Assembly: GCA_002320815.1 (NCBI GenBank) | Contig: DCLA01000039.1 | Coordinates: 137,755 to 201,754 of the forward strand | From: Myxococcales bacterium UBA1660 | GTDB taxonomy: Bacteria > Myxococcota_A > Polyangia > Polyangiales > Houyiibacteriaceae | DNA length: 64,000 nt | Direction: 5' to 3' | Shown here: positions 56,438 through 64,000 of the stretch, one piece after another | Layout: each line of letters starts with the position of its first letter | Numbering within the stretch: position 1 is the stretch's first letter | The notes under the pieces: model-generated | Databases searched by the model: none | The model's input: the letters and a program-made list of their open reading frames with translations, nothing else | Told to the model about the DNA's origin: nothing | Translations under genes and position numbers: made by a program

Positions 56438-57318
56438 GGCACCCCGGCGAGGTGCTGGTGGAGCTCCCGGCGGACGATGAGGTTCGAGAGGGCGCCCAGG
56501 TGATCGAAGCCCTCCATGGGGACCAGCCGACAACGCTCTCCGCAGGCGCGGGCGATGGCTTCGCCGTGGGCGAAGGGGACGATGTCGTCGTCGCGGCTGT
56601 AGAGCAGCAGGACGTCCGCGTGCGTCGCGGTGATGTGCTGCTCGGGGGAGGCGTCGGTGGGATCGAAGCCGCCCTCGTAGCCGGCCACCATGACCACGCC
56701 GTCGATGGCGAGCGGGGGCAGCTCGAGGAGCGCGTGGTTGATGGCGGGGAACGAGCGGAAGCCGGCGACGGCCACCACCCGCTCGATGCGGGGGTCGGTC
56801 CCGGCGAGCTGCAGCGCGACCGCGCCGCCGTAGCTGGGACCGTAGACCCCCAGGGACCCGAGCTCGATGCCTTCGGTCTCGAACCAGTCGAGGAGCGCGC
56901 TCAGGTCCTGCCGCTCCTCGACGCCGTAGGTGAGCTCGGTATCCGTGGAGCGACCGTGGCCCCGGAGGTCCACCATGACCACCCGCACGCCGGCGCGGGC
57001 GAAGCGGCGACCCAGGCCGATCATCGAGCGCTTGCGGTCCGCCTTGCCGTGGAGGACCAGCGCGGTGTCCACGGCGCCTTCCGGGCGGGGCGCGTCGGGC
57101 TCGAGGACCCACACGTCCAGGACGATCCCGGGGCGCACCTCGGGGCGGTAGGTCGCGTCGACGTCGTCGGGGACACCGTCTTCGGGGTCCCCGGCGCGCG
57201 AGTGGATCATCTCCCAGGCCACGGCCTTCGCCGCGCCGTAGCCGACGACCGCGAGGACCCCGGCCGCCACGAGGAGGAGCGAGAACGCCCATCGGAGGCC
57301 ACGTCGGGATGCCGCCAT
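56422..57318 (-). CDS. membrane-anchored alpha/beta hydrolase
   Basis: The 298-aa protein has one N-terminal membrane helix (LRWAFSLLLVAAGVLAVVGYG) and an extracytoplasmic hydrolase: oxyanion region ALVLHGKADRKRS, DLRGHGRS, nucleophile elbow GPSYGG (Ser near 168), SRDDDIVP acid region and a FDHLGAL His. Substrate unknown. ATG 57318 is chosen because the frame upstream has no domain. It is divergent from the GHL10 gene (57 bp apart) and its end overlaps AlkB tail-to-tail. Confidence 0.88.
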   Translation of the reverse strand: MAASRRGLRWAFSLLLVAAGVLAVVGYGAAKAVAWEMIHSRAGDPEDGVPDDVDATYRPEVRPGIVLDVWVLEPDAPRPEGAVDTALVLHGKADRKRSMIGLGRRFARAGVRVVMVDLRGHGRSTDTELTYGVEERQDLSALLDWFETEGIELGSLGVYGPSYGGAVALQLAGTDPRIERVVAVAGFRSFPAINHALLELPPLAIDGVVMVAGYEGGFDPTDASPEQHITATHADVLLLYSRDDDIVPFAHGEAIARACGERCRLVPMEGFDHLGALSNLIVRRELHQHLAGVPYLGN

Positions 57319-57375
57319 GGGGCGGCGGCATAGCAGACGAGGCGCCGGGGGCACGGGGTGTGGTATCCGCGTGGG

Positions 57376-58911
57376 ATGAAGCCCTGGGCGGTGATGGTGA
57401 TCGGGTGTGGACTCTGGCTCGCCGGATGCGGCGACGACGACGCGCCCGGAGAGGACGCCGCGATCGCGGCAGACGCGAGTGACGAGGTCGACGGCGGCGA
57501 GCGCGACGGCGGCGACGACCCGGATCTGGGTCCGGCGGTCGAGACCGTCGCCGTGGCCTGGCCACGGGAGCTCCGCGGCGTCTGGCTCGCCACCGTCTTC
57601 AACATCAACTGGCCCAGCTCCCAGCGCCTCGACGCCGCCGCCCAGCAGGCGGAGCTCACGGAGCTCCTCGACGTGGCGGTGGCCACCGGCCTGAACACCG
57701 TCTTCTTCCAGGTGCGGCCCGAGGCCGACGCCTTCTACGCCAGCGAGCTCGAGCCGTGGTCCCGCTACCTCGGCGGCACCCAGGGCGAGGATCCCGGCTG
57801 GGACCCGCTGAGCTTCGCCGTCCGCGAGGCCCACGCGCGGGGTCTCGAGCTCCACGCCTGGATGAACCCCTACCGCGCCAAGGGCTCGGCGAGCTCCACC
57901 GCGGCGCCGAACCACATCTCGCGCACGCTCTCCGAGTACGCCTACCCCTACGGCTCCACGGTGTGGATGGACCCCGGCGCCGAGCCGGTCCAAGACCACA
58001 CGCTGGCGGTCGTACGCGACGTGCTCGAGCGCTACGACGTCGACGGGCTCCACTTCGACGACTACTTCTACCCCTACCCCGACGGCCCCTTCCCCGACGA
58101 CGCGACCTACGCCGCATACACGGCGGGCGGCGGGACCTTGGACCGCGACGACTGGCGCCGGGACAACGTGAACCGCCTGGTCCGCGCCATCCACGGGATC
58201 GTCCAGGAGGTCCGCCCCGACGTCCGCTTCGGGATCAGCCCCTTCGGCATCTACCGGCCGGGCATGCCCGAAGGCATTCGGGGCCTCGACCAGTACGCCT
58301 CCATCTTCGCCGACCCGGTCCTCTGGATGGCCGAGGGCTGGGTGGACTACCTCGCGCCCCAGCTCTACTGGCCCACCACCCAGACCGCGCAGGCCTACGA
58401 GCCGCTGGCCGAGTGGTGGGGCGCGCTCGCCCACGACGGCCACCTGGTGATGCCCGGAAACTACCTGTCCAAGCTGGGGACCGACTCCGACTGGACCCTC
58501 GACGAGCTCCGGGCCCAGATGGACATCACCCGGGCGACCCCGGGGACCGCGGGCAACATCTTCTTCCAAATCGAGCCCTTCGCCGAGAACCTCCAGGGTG
58601 TCCGCGACGTCTTCCGCGACGAGTACTACGCGACCCCCGCCCTCACCCCGCCGCTGGCCACCGCCGTCGACGCGACCCTCGCCGCGCCGTCGGTCACTCC
58701 CACCGACGACGGCGCCCTCGTGGCCGTCGACGCCTCGCTCCGAGCCGTCACCGTGTACCGCGAGGACGGCGACGCGTTCGTGCCGAGCACGCTCGCCCCC
58801 GTCGTCACCGCCGCGACCGCCATCACGTTGCCCTTGGAGCCTGGTCGCTGGGCCGTCGCGGTGGTCGACCGTCGCGGCGTGGAGAGCCCCGCCGTGGTCC
58901 TCGACCGCTGA
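57376..58911 (+). CDS. GHL10-family glycosyl hydrolase-like lipoprotein
   Basis: The 511-aa protein has a lipoprotein signal (MKPWAVMVIGCGLWLAGC), an acidic Asp/Gly linker, then a (beta/alpha)8-type GHL10/DUF187 domain from about 60 to 420: RGVWLATVFNINWP, VFFQVRPEADAFY, LELHAWMNPYRA, VDGLHFDDYFYPYP and a late WVDYLAPQLYWP. A C-terminal Ig-like domain (about 420-511) follows. GHL10 relatives include YngK and DigH, which cleave denuded peptidoglycan glycan; activity here is inferred. Outer-surface or periplasmic. A 14-bp tandem duplication spans its stop codon. Confidence 0.9.
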   Translation: MKPWAVMVIGCGLWLAGCGDDDAPGEDAAIAADASDEVDGGERDGGDDPDLGPAVETVAVAWPRELRGVWLATVFNINWPSSQRLDAAAQQAELTELLDVAVATGLNTVFFQVRPEADAFYASELEPWSRYLGGTQGEDPGWDPLSFAVREAHARGLELHAWMNPYRAKGSASSTAAPNHISRTLSEYAYPYGSTVWMDPGAEPVQDHTLAVVRDVLERYDVDGLHFDDYFYPYPDGPFPDDATYAAYTAGGGTLDRDDWRRDNVNRLVRAIHGIVQEVRPDVRFGISPFGIYRPGMPEGIRGLDQYASIFADPVLWMAEGWVDYLAPQLYWPTTQTAQAYEPLAEWWGALAHDGHLVMPGNYLSKLGTDSDWTLDELRAQMDITRATPGTAGNIFFQIEPFAENLQGVRDVFRDEYYATPALTPPLATAVDATLAAPSVTPTDDGALVAVDASLRAVTVYREDGDAFVPSTLAPVVTAATAITLPLEPGRWAVAVVDRRGVESPAVVLDR

Positions 58912-58933
58912 CCGCCGAGCGCTGACCGCCGAG
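58906..58933. repeat. 14-bp tandem duplication over a stop codon
   Basis: CGCTGACCGCCGAG occurs twice head to tail, the first copy containing the GHL10 stop codon. It looks like a recent slippage duplication with no effect on the protein. Confidence 0.8.
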
Positions 58934-58965
58934 CGCGAGACGGCCGATCGATGCTATGGGAAGCC

Positions 58966-59904
58966 ATGCGCACTTCCCTTCGTGTTCTGGCCTCCCTCGT
59001 GCTCCTGACCGCTTGCGGTGACGACGACGACGACGGCACGGCGAGCGACGACGCCGGCGTGGTGGTCGAGGACGACGGCGGCACGGCCCCGGACACCGGG
59101 GTCGTCGACGCCGGGAGCCGCCCGCCGACCACCATCGGCGGCGAGCGCCCGGCCACGGTGCGCATCCCCACCGACTACGACGCGAGCGGCTCGTACCCCT
59201 TGGTGGTCCTGCTCCATGGCTACGGCGCCTCGGGCTCGGTCCAGGAGCTCTACTTCGGTCTCCGCTCCCTGGTGAGCAGCCGCGGCTTCGTCGCGGTCAT
59301 CCCCGACGGCACCGAGAACTCCGGCGGCGACCGCTTCTGGAACGCCACCGCGGCGTGTTGTGACTTCGAGAGCACCGGCGTCGACGACGTGGCTTACATC
59401 AGCGGCCTCATCGACGAGGCGGTCGAGACCTACGCGGTCGACCCCGATCGGGTCTACCTGCTCGGGCACTCCAACGGGGGCTTCATGTCCTACCGCATGG
59501 CCTGCGACGCCTCGGAGAAGATCACCGCCATCGCCTCCTTGGCGGGCGCGGCCCATCCGTCGGAGTCCGACTGCGGCACGCCGACCGAGCCGACCAGCGT
59601 GCTCCAGATCCACGGGACCGAGGACGGGACGATCCAGTACGAGGGCGCCGTCGGCTACCCCTCGGCCCCGGTCAGCGTCGAGCGCTTCGCCACCCGCGCC
59701 GGCTGCGGCGAGACGATGACGACCCTCGACCCGCTGGACTTCGACTCCTCCATCGACGGCGCGGAGACCGAGCGCGTGGAGACCTCCGAGGGCTGCGCCG
59801 ACGGGACCGTCTACGCCCTCTGGACCATCGAGGCCGGCGGCCACATCCCCACGCTGGCCGACGGCGCCATCGGCGCGGCCGTGGATTGGCTCCTGGCCCA
59901 CTGA
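58966..59904 (+). CDS. PHB-depolymerase-like esterase lipoprotein (LpqC/CE1 type)
   Basis: The 312-aa protein has a lipoprotein signal (MRTSLRVLASLVLLTAC), a short Asp-rich linker and an esterase domain: YPLVVLLHGYGASGS (oxyanion hole), VAVIPDGTEN, GHSNGGFMSYRMAC (nucleophile Ser near 165), QIHGTEDGTIQYEG (Asp) and GGHIPT (His). This is the PHB depolymerase/feruloyl-esterase group (LpqC). Paired cysteines (CCDFES, ACDASEK) suggest a disulfide. It lies 54 bp after GHL10, same strand, and overlaps the next gene by one base. Confidence 0.9.
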   Translation: MRTSLRVLASLVLLTACGDDDDDGTASDDAGVVVEDDGGTAPDTGVVDAGSRPPTTIGGERPATVRIPTDYDASGSYPLVVLLHGYGASGSVQELYFGLRSLVSSRGFVAVIPDGTENSGGDRFWNATAACCDFESTGVDDVAYISGLIDEAVETYAVDPDRVYLLGHSNGGFMSYRMACDASEKITAIASLAGAAHPSESDCGTPTEPTSVLQIHGTEDGTIQYEGAVGYPSAPVSVERFATRAGCGETMTTLDPLDFDSSIDGAETERVETSEGCADGTVYALWTIEAGGHIPTLADGAIGAAVDWLLAH

Positions 59905-60623
59905 TGCTGAGCTGCCCGAGCTGTTCGGGGACCATCCCCGAGTCCGAGATCCGAGCCGCCCGCCAGGTCGCCCGCTGCCCCGCCTGCGACGCCACGGTGC
60001 GCCTCGGCCGGGACGGCGACCATTGGATAGCCCAGTCGGTGGTCGAGGCCGCGCCGCCCGAAGGGCTCCGTATCCACGCCGACGAGCCCCCGTCCCGCAA
60101 CGAAGCCGGCTATCGGGAGGCCGTGCGCACCGGCGGCACCTTCCACGCCTCACGCCGTTGGTGGACGCCCGTGGTGATCTTCCTGACCTTCTTCACCCTC
60201 TTCTGGGATGGCTTCCTGGTGCTCTGGTACGGGATCGCCCTCAGCGGCGGCGCGAGCGGCGGCACGGCCATCATGCTCTGCTTCCCGCTCATCCACGTGG
60301 CCGTCGGCGTCGGGCTCACCTGGTTCGTCGTGGCGAGCTGGTTCAACCGCACCGACGTGCGGGTCGCGGACGGACGCCTCACCTGCACCCACGGGCCGAT
60401 CCCGGTCCCCTTCGACAAGGCCAAGCCGGTGGCCCTCGACGACGTCGACCTCTTCGAGGTGGAAGCGACCCGCGTCCGTCAACGCAGCGGGCGGAACGCC
60501 CAGTCGCGCTGGACGGTGATGGCCCGGATGCGCGACGGCCGGAAGGTCCCGGTGGTCACCCGCATCGGCGCCGAGGAGCACGCGCGCTTCCTCCAGCGGC
60601 GCCTCGAGCGCCAGCTCGCCTGA
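59904..60623 (+). CDS. zinc-ribbon membrane protein of unknown function
   Basis: The 239-aa protein starts with a two-pair Cys zinc ribbon (CPSCSG and CPACDA) separated by about 20 residues. Two membrane helices follow (WTPVVIFLTFFTLFWDGFLVLWYGIAL and AIMLCFPLIHVAVGVGLTWFVVAS), with a cytoplasmic C-terminal PH-like beta domain (TDVRVADGRLTCTHGPIPVPF). The start ATG overlaps the esterase stop (TGATG), so translation is coupled. Zinc-ribbon/DUF membrane proteins of this type are common in Myxococcota; role unknown. It converges with the CusF-like gene. Confidence 0.72.
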   Translation: MLSCPSCSGTIPESEIRAARQVARCPACDATVRLGRDGDHWIAQSVVEAAPPEGLRIHADEPPSRNEAGYREAVRTGGTFHASRRWWTPVVIFLTFFTLFWDGFLVLWYGIALSGGASGGTAIMLCFPLIHVAVGVGLTWFVVASWFNRTDVRVADGRLTCTHGPIPVPFDKAKPVALDDVDLFEVEATRVRQRSGRNAQSRWTVMARMRDGRKVPVVTRIGAEEHARFLQRRLERQLA

Positions 60624-60627
60624 CCGC

Positions 60628-61053
60628 TCAGTGGGGATGGTCGGCGGGGAGCACGTCCGCGATCTCCAGCTCGGTGTCCGCGGGGAGCTCCTCGAGCGCC
60701 GTCGCCGTCAGGCGGTCGCCGCCACTCCAGCGGACCTCGAAGGTGAGCGCGACGGGATCGCCGTCTTCGAGACCGGTGACGTCGACCCCGTCGGCCAGAA
60801 CGAAGTCCATGGTCATCGAGCGCATCCCCACCTGCTCTCCGTCGGCGCCCACGAACTCGTCGATGGCCTCGTGGTGCACGGCCACGCGTTGCTCGCCCAG
60901 GTGCTCGATGCGACCCCGCACCTGGTAGGTCGCGTCCGCGGGCGGCGGCGGCGCGGGGGTCTCGTCGCAGGCGACGAAGCCCAGCGCGAGCAGGAGGGCG
61001 GCGGCGGTCCGCTCAATCGGCGAGGCGAGCGAGCTCTTGGTCGAGGCGTTCAT
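60628..61053 (-). CDS. CusF-like copper-binding lipoprotein
   Basis: The 141-aa protein has a lipoprotein signal (lipobox ALGFVAC) and a Pro-rich linker. The C-terminal ~90 residues resemble the OB-fold copper chaperones CusF/CopK: QVRGRIEHLGEQRVAVHHEAI, MRSMTMDFVLADGVDV and DGDPVALTFEV; the MTM motif and nearby His are the usual Cu(I) ligands. It probably binds or delivers periplasmic copper, perhaps to a cytochrome oxidase. ATG 61053 is used; ATG 61074 is also possible. It overlaps the CcmH-like gene by 41 bp and is the last gene of the RegB-RegA unit. Confidence 0.78.
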   Translation of the reverse strand: MNASTKSSLASPIERTAAALLLALGFVACDETPAPPPPADATYQVRGRIEHLGEQRVAVHHEAIDEFVGADGEQVGMRSMTMDFVLADGVDVTGLEDGDPVALTFEVRWSGGDRLTATALEELPADTELEIADVLPADHPH

Positions 61054-61450
61054 CGTAGGGATCCTGAGGGTCATCCGGGGTCGAGGGGGAGGTGGGCCGC
61101 CGCCGGACGAAGCGGCGCGCGGCACCGAGGAGCACCAGGGATGCCAGGGCGAAGGCGCCCACCGGGACGCCGTCGAGGGCCTCCGGCTCCCGATGGCGGT
61201 CGAGGTCGAAGCCGGGCACCCGCGCCTGGAGCCGAGCGCGGATGGTGGCCTCGCCGACCCCCTCGGCGGCCCAGCGATGGACGTCCACCCGCCACTCGGC
61301 CGCCTGGGCGCTGGGGCACTCGGCGAGCACCTTGCCCGGGCAGAAGGGGCTCATCACGTGATGCACCACGTCTTCGGCGAGGCGCGCGTCCTGCGCGCCG
61401 GCGAGCGCGGGCGCGAGCACGAAGGCGAGGGCGACGAGGCGGGCGAGCAC
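61013..61450 (-). CDS. CcmH-like cytochrome c maturation protein (variant Cys motif)
   Basis: The 145-aa protein has a signal (VLARLVALAFVLAPALAGAQ), a CcmH-type domain (VVHHVMSPFCPGKVLAECPSAQA, then GVGEATIRARLQARVPGFDL) and a C-terminal membrane helix (VGAFALASLVLLGAAR). CcmH reduces apocytochrome thiols before haem attachment using an LRCxxC pair; here the cysteines are spaced as CPGKVLAEC, a variant seen in some lineages. The GTG start at 61450 is preceded by AGGGTGG. It overlaps the CusF-like gene and follows RegA by 74 bp. The haem-protein context fits RegBA control of respiration. Confidence 0.75.
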   Translation of the reverse strand: MLARLVALAFVLAPALAGAQDARLAEDVVHHVMSPFCPGKVLAECPSAQAAEWRVDVHRWAAEGVGEATIRARLQARVPGFDLDRHREPEALDGVPVGAFALASLVLLGAARRFVRRRPTSPSTPDDPQDPYDERLDQELARLAD

Positions 61451-61524
61451 GGGTCCACCCTGGCTCGGCACGCGCGCGTGTCCATCGATTCCCGGCCCCT
61501 GCGACGATTCACCGCAGCCGGGCG

Positions 61525-62067
61525 TCAGCGACGATCCGGCCGCTTGCCGAGCTTCCGCTGCAGGGAGCGCCGATGGATCCCGAGGAGCTTCGCCGCCTGG
61601 GTGATGTTGCCGTCGCACTGGGTGAGCACCCGGTCGATGTGCTCCCACTCGATGCGGCCCAGGCTGGGCACCACGGTGGGCGGGGGCTCGGCGTCGGGCG
61701 TCCCGTCGTGGTCGAAGGCGGCCACGATCGTGTCCAGGTCGGCCGGCTTGGTCAGGTAGTGCACCGCGCCCGAGCGCACCGCGTCGAGGGCGGTGGCGAT
61801 GCTCCCGTAGCCGGTGAGCACCACGATGCGCGTGTGCGGGTCCAGGGCATGGAGACCGCGGACCGCGTGGAGCCCGGACTTCCCCGGCATCCGCAGATCG
61901 ACCACGGCGCACTCCGGGCTCTCGCGCTCGGCGAGCTCCAGGGCCTCGTCGGCCGACGCGGCGCCGCGCACCTCGAAGCCCCGGCTCTCCAGAGCGCGCA
62001 TCAGGCGCTTCCGGAAGACCTCCTCGTCGTCGACCACCAGGACCGAGCGCTGCAGGGTCTCGCTCAC
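61525..62067 (-). CDS. regA: RegA/PrrA/ActR-family redox response regulator
   Basis: The 180-aa protein has a receiver (acceptor Asp57 in VVDLRMPG, Lys in YLTKPADL), a Pro-rich hinge near 125-135 and a Fis-type HTH (HIDRVLTQCDGNITQAAKLLGIHRRSLQRKLGKRP). This is the exact RegA size and order. It regulates respiration, photosynthesis or nitrogen genes in response to redox state in other proteobacteria; targets here are unknown. The GTG start overlaps the RegB stop (GTGA). Confidence 0.93.
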   Translation of the reverse strand: MSETLQRSVLVVDDEEVFRKRLMRALESRGFEVRGAASADEALELAERESPECAVVDLRMPGKSGLHAVRGLHALDPHTRIVVLTGYGSIATALDAVRSGAVHYLTKPADLDTIVAAFDHDGTPDAEPPPTVVPSLGRIEWEHIDRVLTQCDGNITQAAKLLGIHRRSLQRKLGKRPDRR

Positions 62068-63338
62068 GACGCTCTCCCGGTGCGCACGTCCCGACGGACC
62101 GTCAAGCGCGCGGTGGTGCCACCGCCCGGTCGGGGCTCGATGGCGAAGATGCCGCCGGTACGCTCGGCGTAGGAGCGCGCCAGATAGATCCCCAACCCGA
62201 GCCCCTCGGCCTTGGTGCTCACGAAGGGCGCGCCGAGGCGCTCGGCGATCGACGGGTCGAGCCCGGTGCCGCGATCGTCGACGCGGAAGACCACCGTGTC
62301 GCCCTCGGCGCAGGCGGCGAGATGGACCGGGGCGTCGCCCTCGGTGGCGTCGAGCGCGTTGCGGAGCAGGTTGTGGAGCATCTGCGCGAGGGTGGAGACC
62401 GGCGCCGTCAGGGTGACGTCCGCGAGGTCGAGCACCACCCGCTCCCGAAACACCGGCGCCAGGGCTTCCAGGGCCCGCTCGACCAGCGCGCTCGCGGTGG
62501 TGGCGACGGGCATCTCGCCCATGGATTCGCCGGCGCGGGACGAGAGGTCGGTGAGGATGGCCCGGCAGCGGGCGACCTCGGTCACCACCAGCTCGGCGTC
62601 TTCGCGAGCGGCGGGATCGGTCACCGTGTCCACCAGGGCGCCGGCCGCGAGGGCGATGGTCCCCAGCGGCGAGCCGAGCTCGTGGGCCGCGTTGGCGCTG
62701 AAGACCGAGAGCGTGGCGAGCCGCTCGTTCTGGGCGGCGAGCTGCGCGAGGTCGACCAGGCGCCGGTCGCGCTCCTTGAGCGCGGTGGTGACCCGGCCGA
62801 TGAAGTAGGCCACGAAGGTCGCCGCGAGCGCGAAGGCGACCCACATCCCCCAGAGGTGGCCGCTGAAGCTGCTCCCATGGACGTGCATCGCGTGGTTGCC
62901 GCCGGGCAGCGCGAAGAGCGCGCCGAAGGCGGCCACGGTGAGGACGACCATCGCCCAGGCGTAGGCCGGGCGGAGCAGGACCGACGCCAGGGCGACGTGG
63001 ACCAGGAAGAAGACGCTGAAGGGATTGGAAGCTCCCCCGCTGACCGCGAGCATGGCGGTGAGGAGCCCGACGTCGAGGACCAGCACCGCGGGCAGGAGCC
63101 GGCCGCCGGCGCGGAAGCGAGCGCGGGTGAACGCGAGGTTGGACAGCGCGGTGCAGGCCACGAGCGCCAGGAGGATCCCGAAATGCCGGAGACCGCCGAG
63201 CACCCACTCGCCGGCGAGGACCAGGCCGAGCTGACCGGCCGCGGCGCCCCAGCGGAGCTTCCACAGCCAGGGGAGGCCCACCTGGGCGTCGCTGAGCCCC
63301 TCGCCCGGCGCGCCCGGGGGGCTGATGGTCGGAGCCAT
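62064..63338 (-). CDS. regB: RegB/PrrB-family redox-sensing histidine kinase
   Basis: The 424-aa protein has about six N-terminal membrane helices (30-185), the RegB quinone-binding signature GGASNPF at 101-107, His219 in AAHELGSPLGTIAL (the RegB-type H box), a Cys258 in VARCRAIL corresponding in position to the redox Cys of RegB, and an HATPase domain (LLRNALDATEG; GLGLGIYLAR). RegB senses the quinone pool and thiol state and phosphorylates RegA. ATG 63338 is used; GTG 63353 is an alternative. It forms an operon with RegA and the CcmH/CusF-like genes. Confidence 0.93.
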   Translation of the reverse strand: MAPTISPPGAPGEGLSDAQVGLPWLWKLRWGAAAGQLGLVLAGEWVLGGLRHFGILLALVACTALSNLAFTRARFRAGGRLLPAVLVLDVGLLTAMLAVSGGASNPFSVFFLVHVALASVLLRPAYAWAMVVLTVAAFGALFALPGGNHAMHVHGSSFSGHLWGMWVAFALAATFVAYFIGRVTTALKERDRRLVDLAQLAAQNERLATLSVFSANAAHELGSPLGTIALAAGALVDTVTDPAAREDAELVVTEVARCRAILTDLSSRAGESMGEMPVATTASALVERALEALAPVFRERVVLDLADVTLTAPVSTLAQMLHNLLRNALDATEGDAPVHLAACAEGDTVVFRVDDRGTGLDPSIAERLGAPFVSTKAEGLGLGIYLARSYAERTGGIFAIEPRPGGGTTARLTVRRDVRTGRAS

Positions 63339-63408
63339 GCCGGACGATGCCACGGATGGCCCCGGGCGCCGCTGGGAGCGACGATTTGCCGCGGCGCGCC
63401 AGGGAGCG

Positions 63409-64000
63409 TCAGCTGGCGTCGAAGCAGATCTCGACCCGGTTCACCACCAGGTGGTTCGAGGGTCCCTCGGGCCGGATGCGCAACAGGATCCCGCCGTTGC
63501 CCGGCGTGAACGCCGCGGTCGCGTCGGCGCGGTACCACTGGTAGGGCGCCGAGTTGGCCATCGAGCCGTAGGGCGAAGCCCCGGTGCCATCGAAGGTCTG
63601 CCAGCTGAAGCTCCCGCTGGACCCGGTGGAGTAGCTCCGGCCGTAGACCGCGATGGTCACGTTGCGGATCGAGCTCAGGCCCTGCGTGCTCAGCTCCACG
63701 TCCATGAAGACCGTGCCCCCCATGTCCAGGCCGCCCTCGCCGAGGAAGGGGTCGCCCCAGACGGGTCGATAGGAGAAGTTCGAGGAGTAGGCCCCGGCGC
63801 GCCAGCGCGAAGTGTCCGGGAGGGTGTTGGTCTCGTAGGAGATCCAGGCCGTGGACCCGGAGCTGGTTCCGTTCCACCGGAAGCGGGCGGCGTGGGTCCC
63901 CAGGGCGCCGGAGATGCAGCCACCGGCCGGCGGGCCGAGATCGGGAGGGCCCAGGTCGGGCGGGCCGAGATCCGGAGGGCCCAGGTCGGGCGGGCCGAGA
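63409..64000 (-). CDS. partial lipoprotein-like gene with LGPPD repeats (5' end outside window)
   Basis: The minus-strand frame ends at 63409 and is open to the right edge. The visible N-terminal part is at least four LGPPD repeats, then GGCISGALGTHAARF and a beta-rich domain with WISYETNTLPDTSRW, RNVTIAVYGRSY and a closing ILLRIRPEGPSNHLVVNRVEICFD. The start and any signal peptide are cut off. The length of the gene is unknown. Linkers of this kind follow lipoprotein signals elsewhere in the window. The family is not recognised; the C-terminal part resembles secreted galactose-binding-like domains by eye only. Confidence 0.6.
   Translation of the reverse strand, partial: LGPPDLGPPDLGPPDLGPPDLGPPAGGCISGALGTHAARFRWNGTSSGSTAWISYETNTLPDTSRWRAGAYSSNFSYRPVWGDPFLGEGGLDMGGTVFMDVELSTQGLSSIRNVTIAVYGRSYSTGSSGSFSWQTFDGTGASPYGSMANSAPYQWYRADATAAFTPGNGGILLRIRPEGPSNHLVVNRVEICFDAS
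63941..64000. repeat. 30-bp tandem repeat encoding LGPPD pairs
   Basis: Two near-identical 30-bp units (63941-63970 and 63971-64000, one mismatch) plus a third partial copy at 63931-63940 encode LGPPDLGPPD in the minus strand. It continues past the window edge. Such arrays change length by slippage and would vary the linker length between strains. Confidence 0.85.

Noticed and set aside
1..64000. CRISPR arrays, tRNA, rRNA, prophage or complete IS
   Set aside because: No regularly spaced direct repeats, cloverleaf-like sequences, phage structural genes or paired terminal inverted repeats were seen by eye; only a transposase gene without definable ends.

Overview
The window is GC-rich chromosomal DNA from what is most likely a member of the Myxococcota (Sandaracinus/Polyangiales-like). 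This rests on many secreted lipoproteins with acidic low-complexity linkers, thrombospondin-3/vWA and FG-GAP surface proteins, a MYXO-CTERM-like tail, several hybrid histidine kinases and probable sigma-54 promoters. I see no tRNA, rRNA, CRISPR array or prophage. Taxonomy is an inference.

Left region (1-24.9 kb), a signalling and surface-polysaccharide block. An H-NOX haem nitric-oxide sensor overlaps the gene for an HNOBA-domain hybrid histidine kinase. Upstream in the same direction are two REC-EAL (c-di-GMP phosphodiesterase type) response regulators. Divergent from these is a FIST-domain protein (the NosP NO-sensor family) overlapping a GAF/PAS hybrid kinase. Converging on that kinase is a six- to seven-gene unit: PHP-domain protein, TPR/outer-membrane barrel protein, BcsB-like exopolysaccharide subunit, a 46-aa membrane protein, two unknown proteins and a sigma-54 activator. 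Divergent from this unit are glmS and another hybrid kinase with an Hpt domain, then a 1,212-aa surface protein and a REC-PIG-L deacetylase fusion. Strong sigma-54 (-24/-12) matches sit in front of the REC-EAL/H-NOX genes, glmS, the surface protein and probably the FIST gene, and a sigma-54 activator is encoded in the block. My reading is an NO-responsive c-di-GMP/biofilm locus with two different NO-sensor families side by side.

Middle region (24.9-38.5 kb), ordinary accessory genes: a cation diffusion facilitator, a di-haem cytochrome c peroxidase lipoprotein, an alpha/beta hydrolase, a class II glutamine amidotransferase, an FG-GAP lipoprotein, a DUF3105 lipoprotein, a fatty-acid desaturase, a YdcF-like protein, a very large lipase-like lipoprotein and a Y1/RAYT-type transposase.

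Right region (38.7-64 kb). One leftward unit holds a vWA/TSP3 lipoprotein, a HEAT-repeat protein and serB. A second holds SpoVR, a second vWA/TSP3 lipoprotein and a stand-alone formyltransferase-A-PCP-TE NRPS. An RCC1 lipoprotein, a small lipoprotein, EcsC and the YeaH/DUF444 partner of SpoVR follow (the PrkA kinase is absent). Then come AlkB, a hydrolase, a GHL10 lipoprotein, a PHB-depolymerase-like esterase and a zinc-ribbon membrane protein. Last is a RegB-RegA redox two-component operon with CcmH-like and CusF-like genes, and a lipoprotein-like gene cut by the right edge that carries LGPPD repeats. Base composition looks GC-richer from about 24 kb onward.
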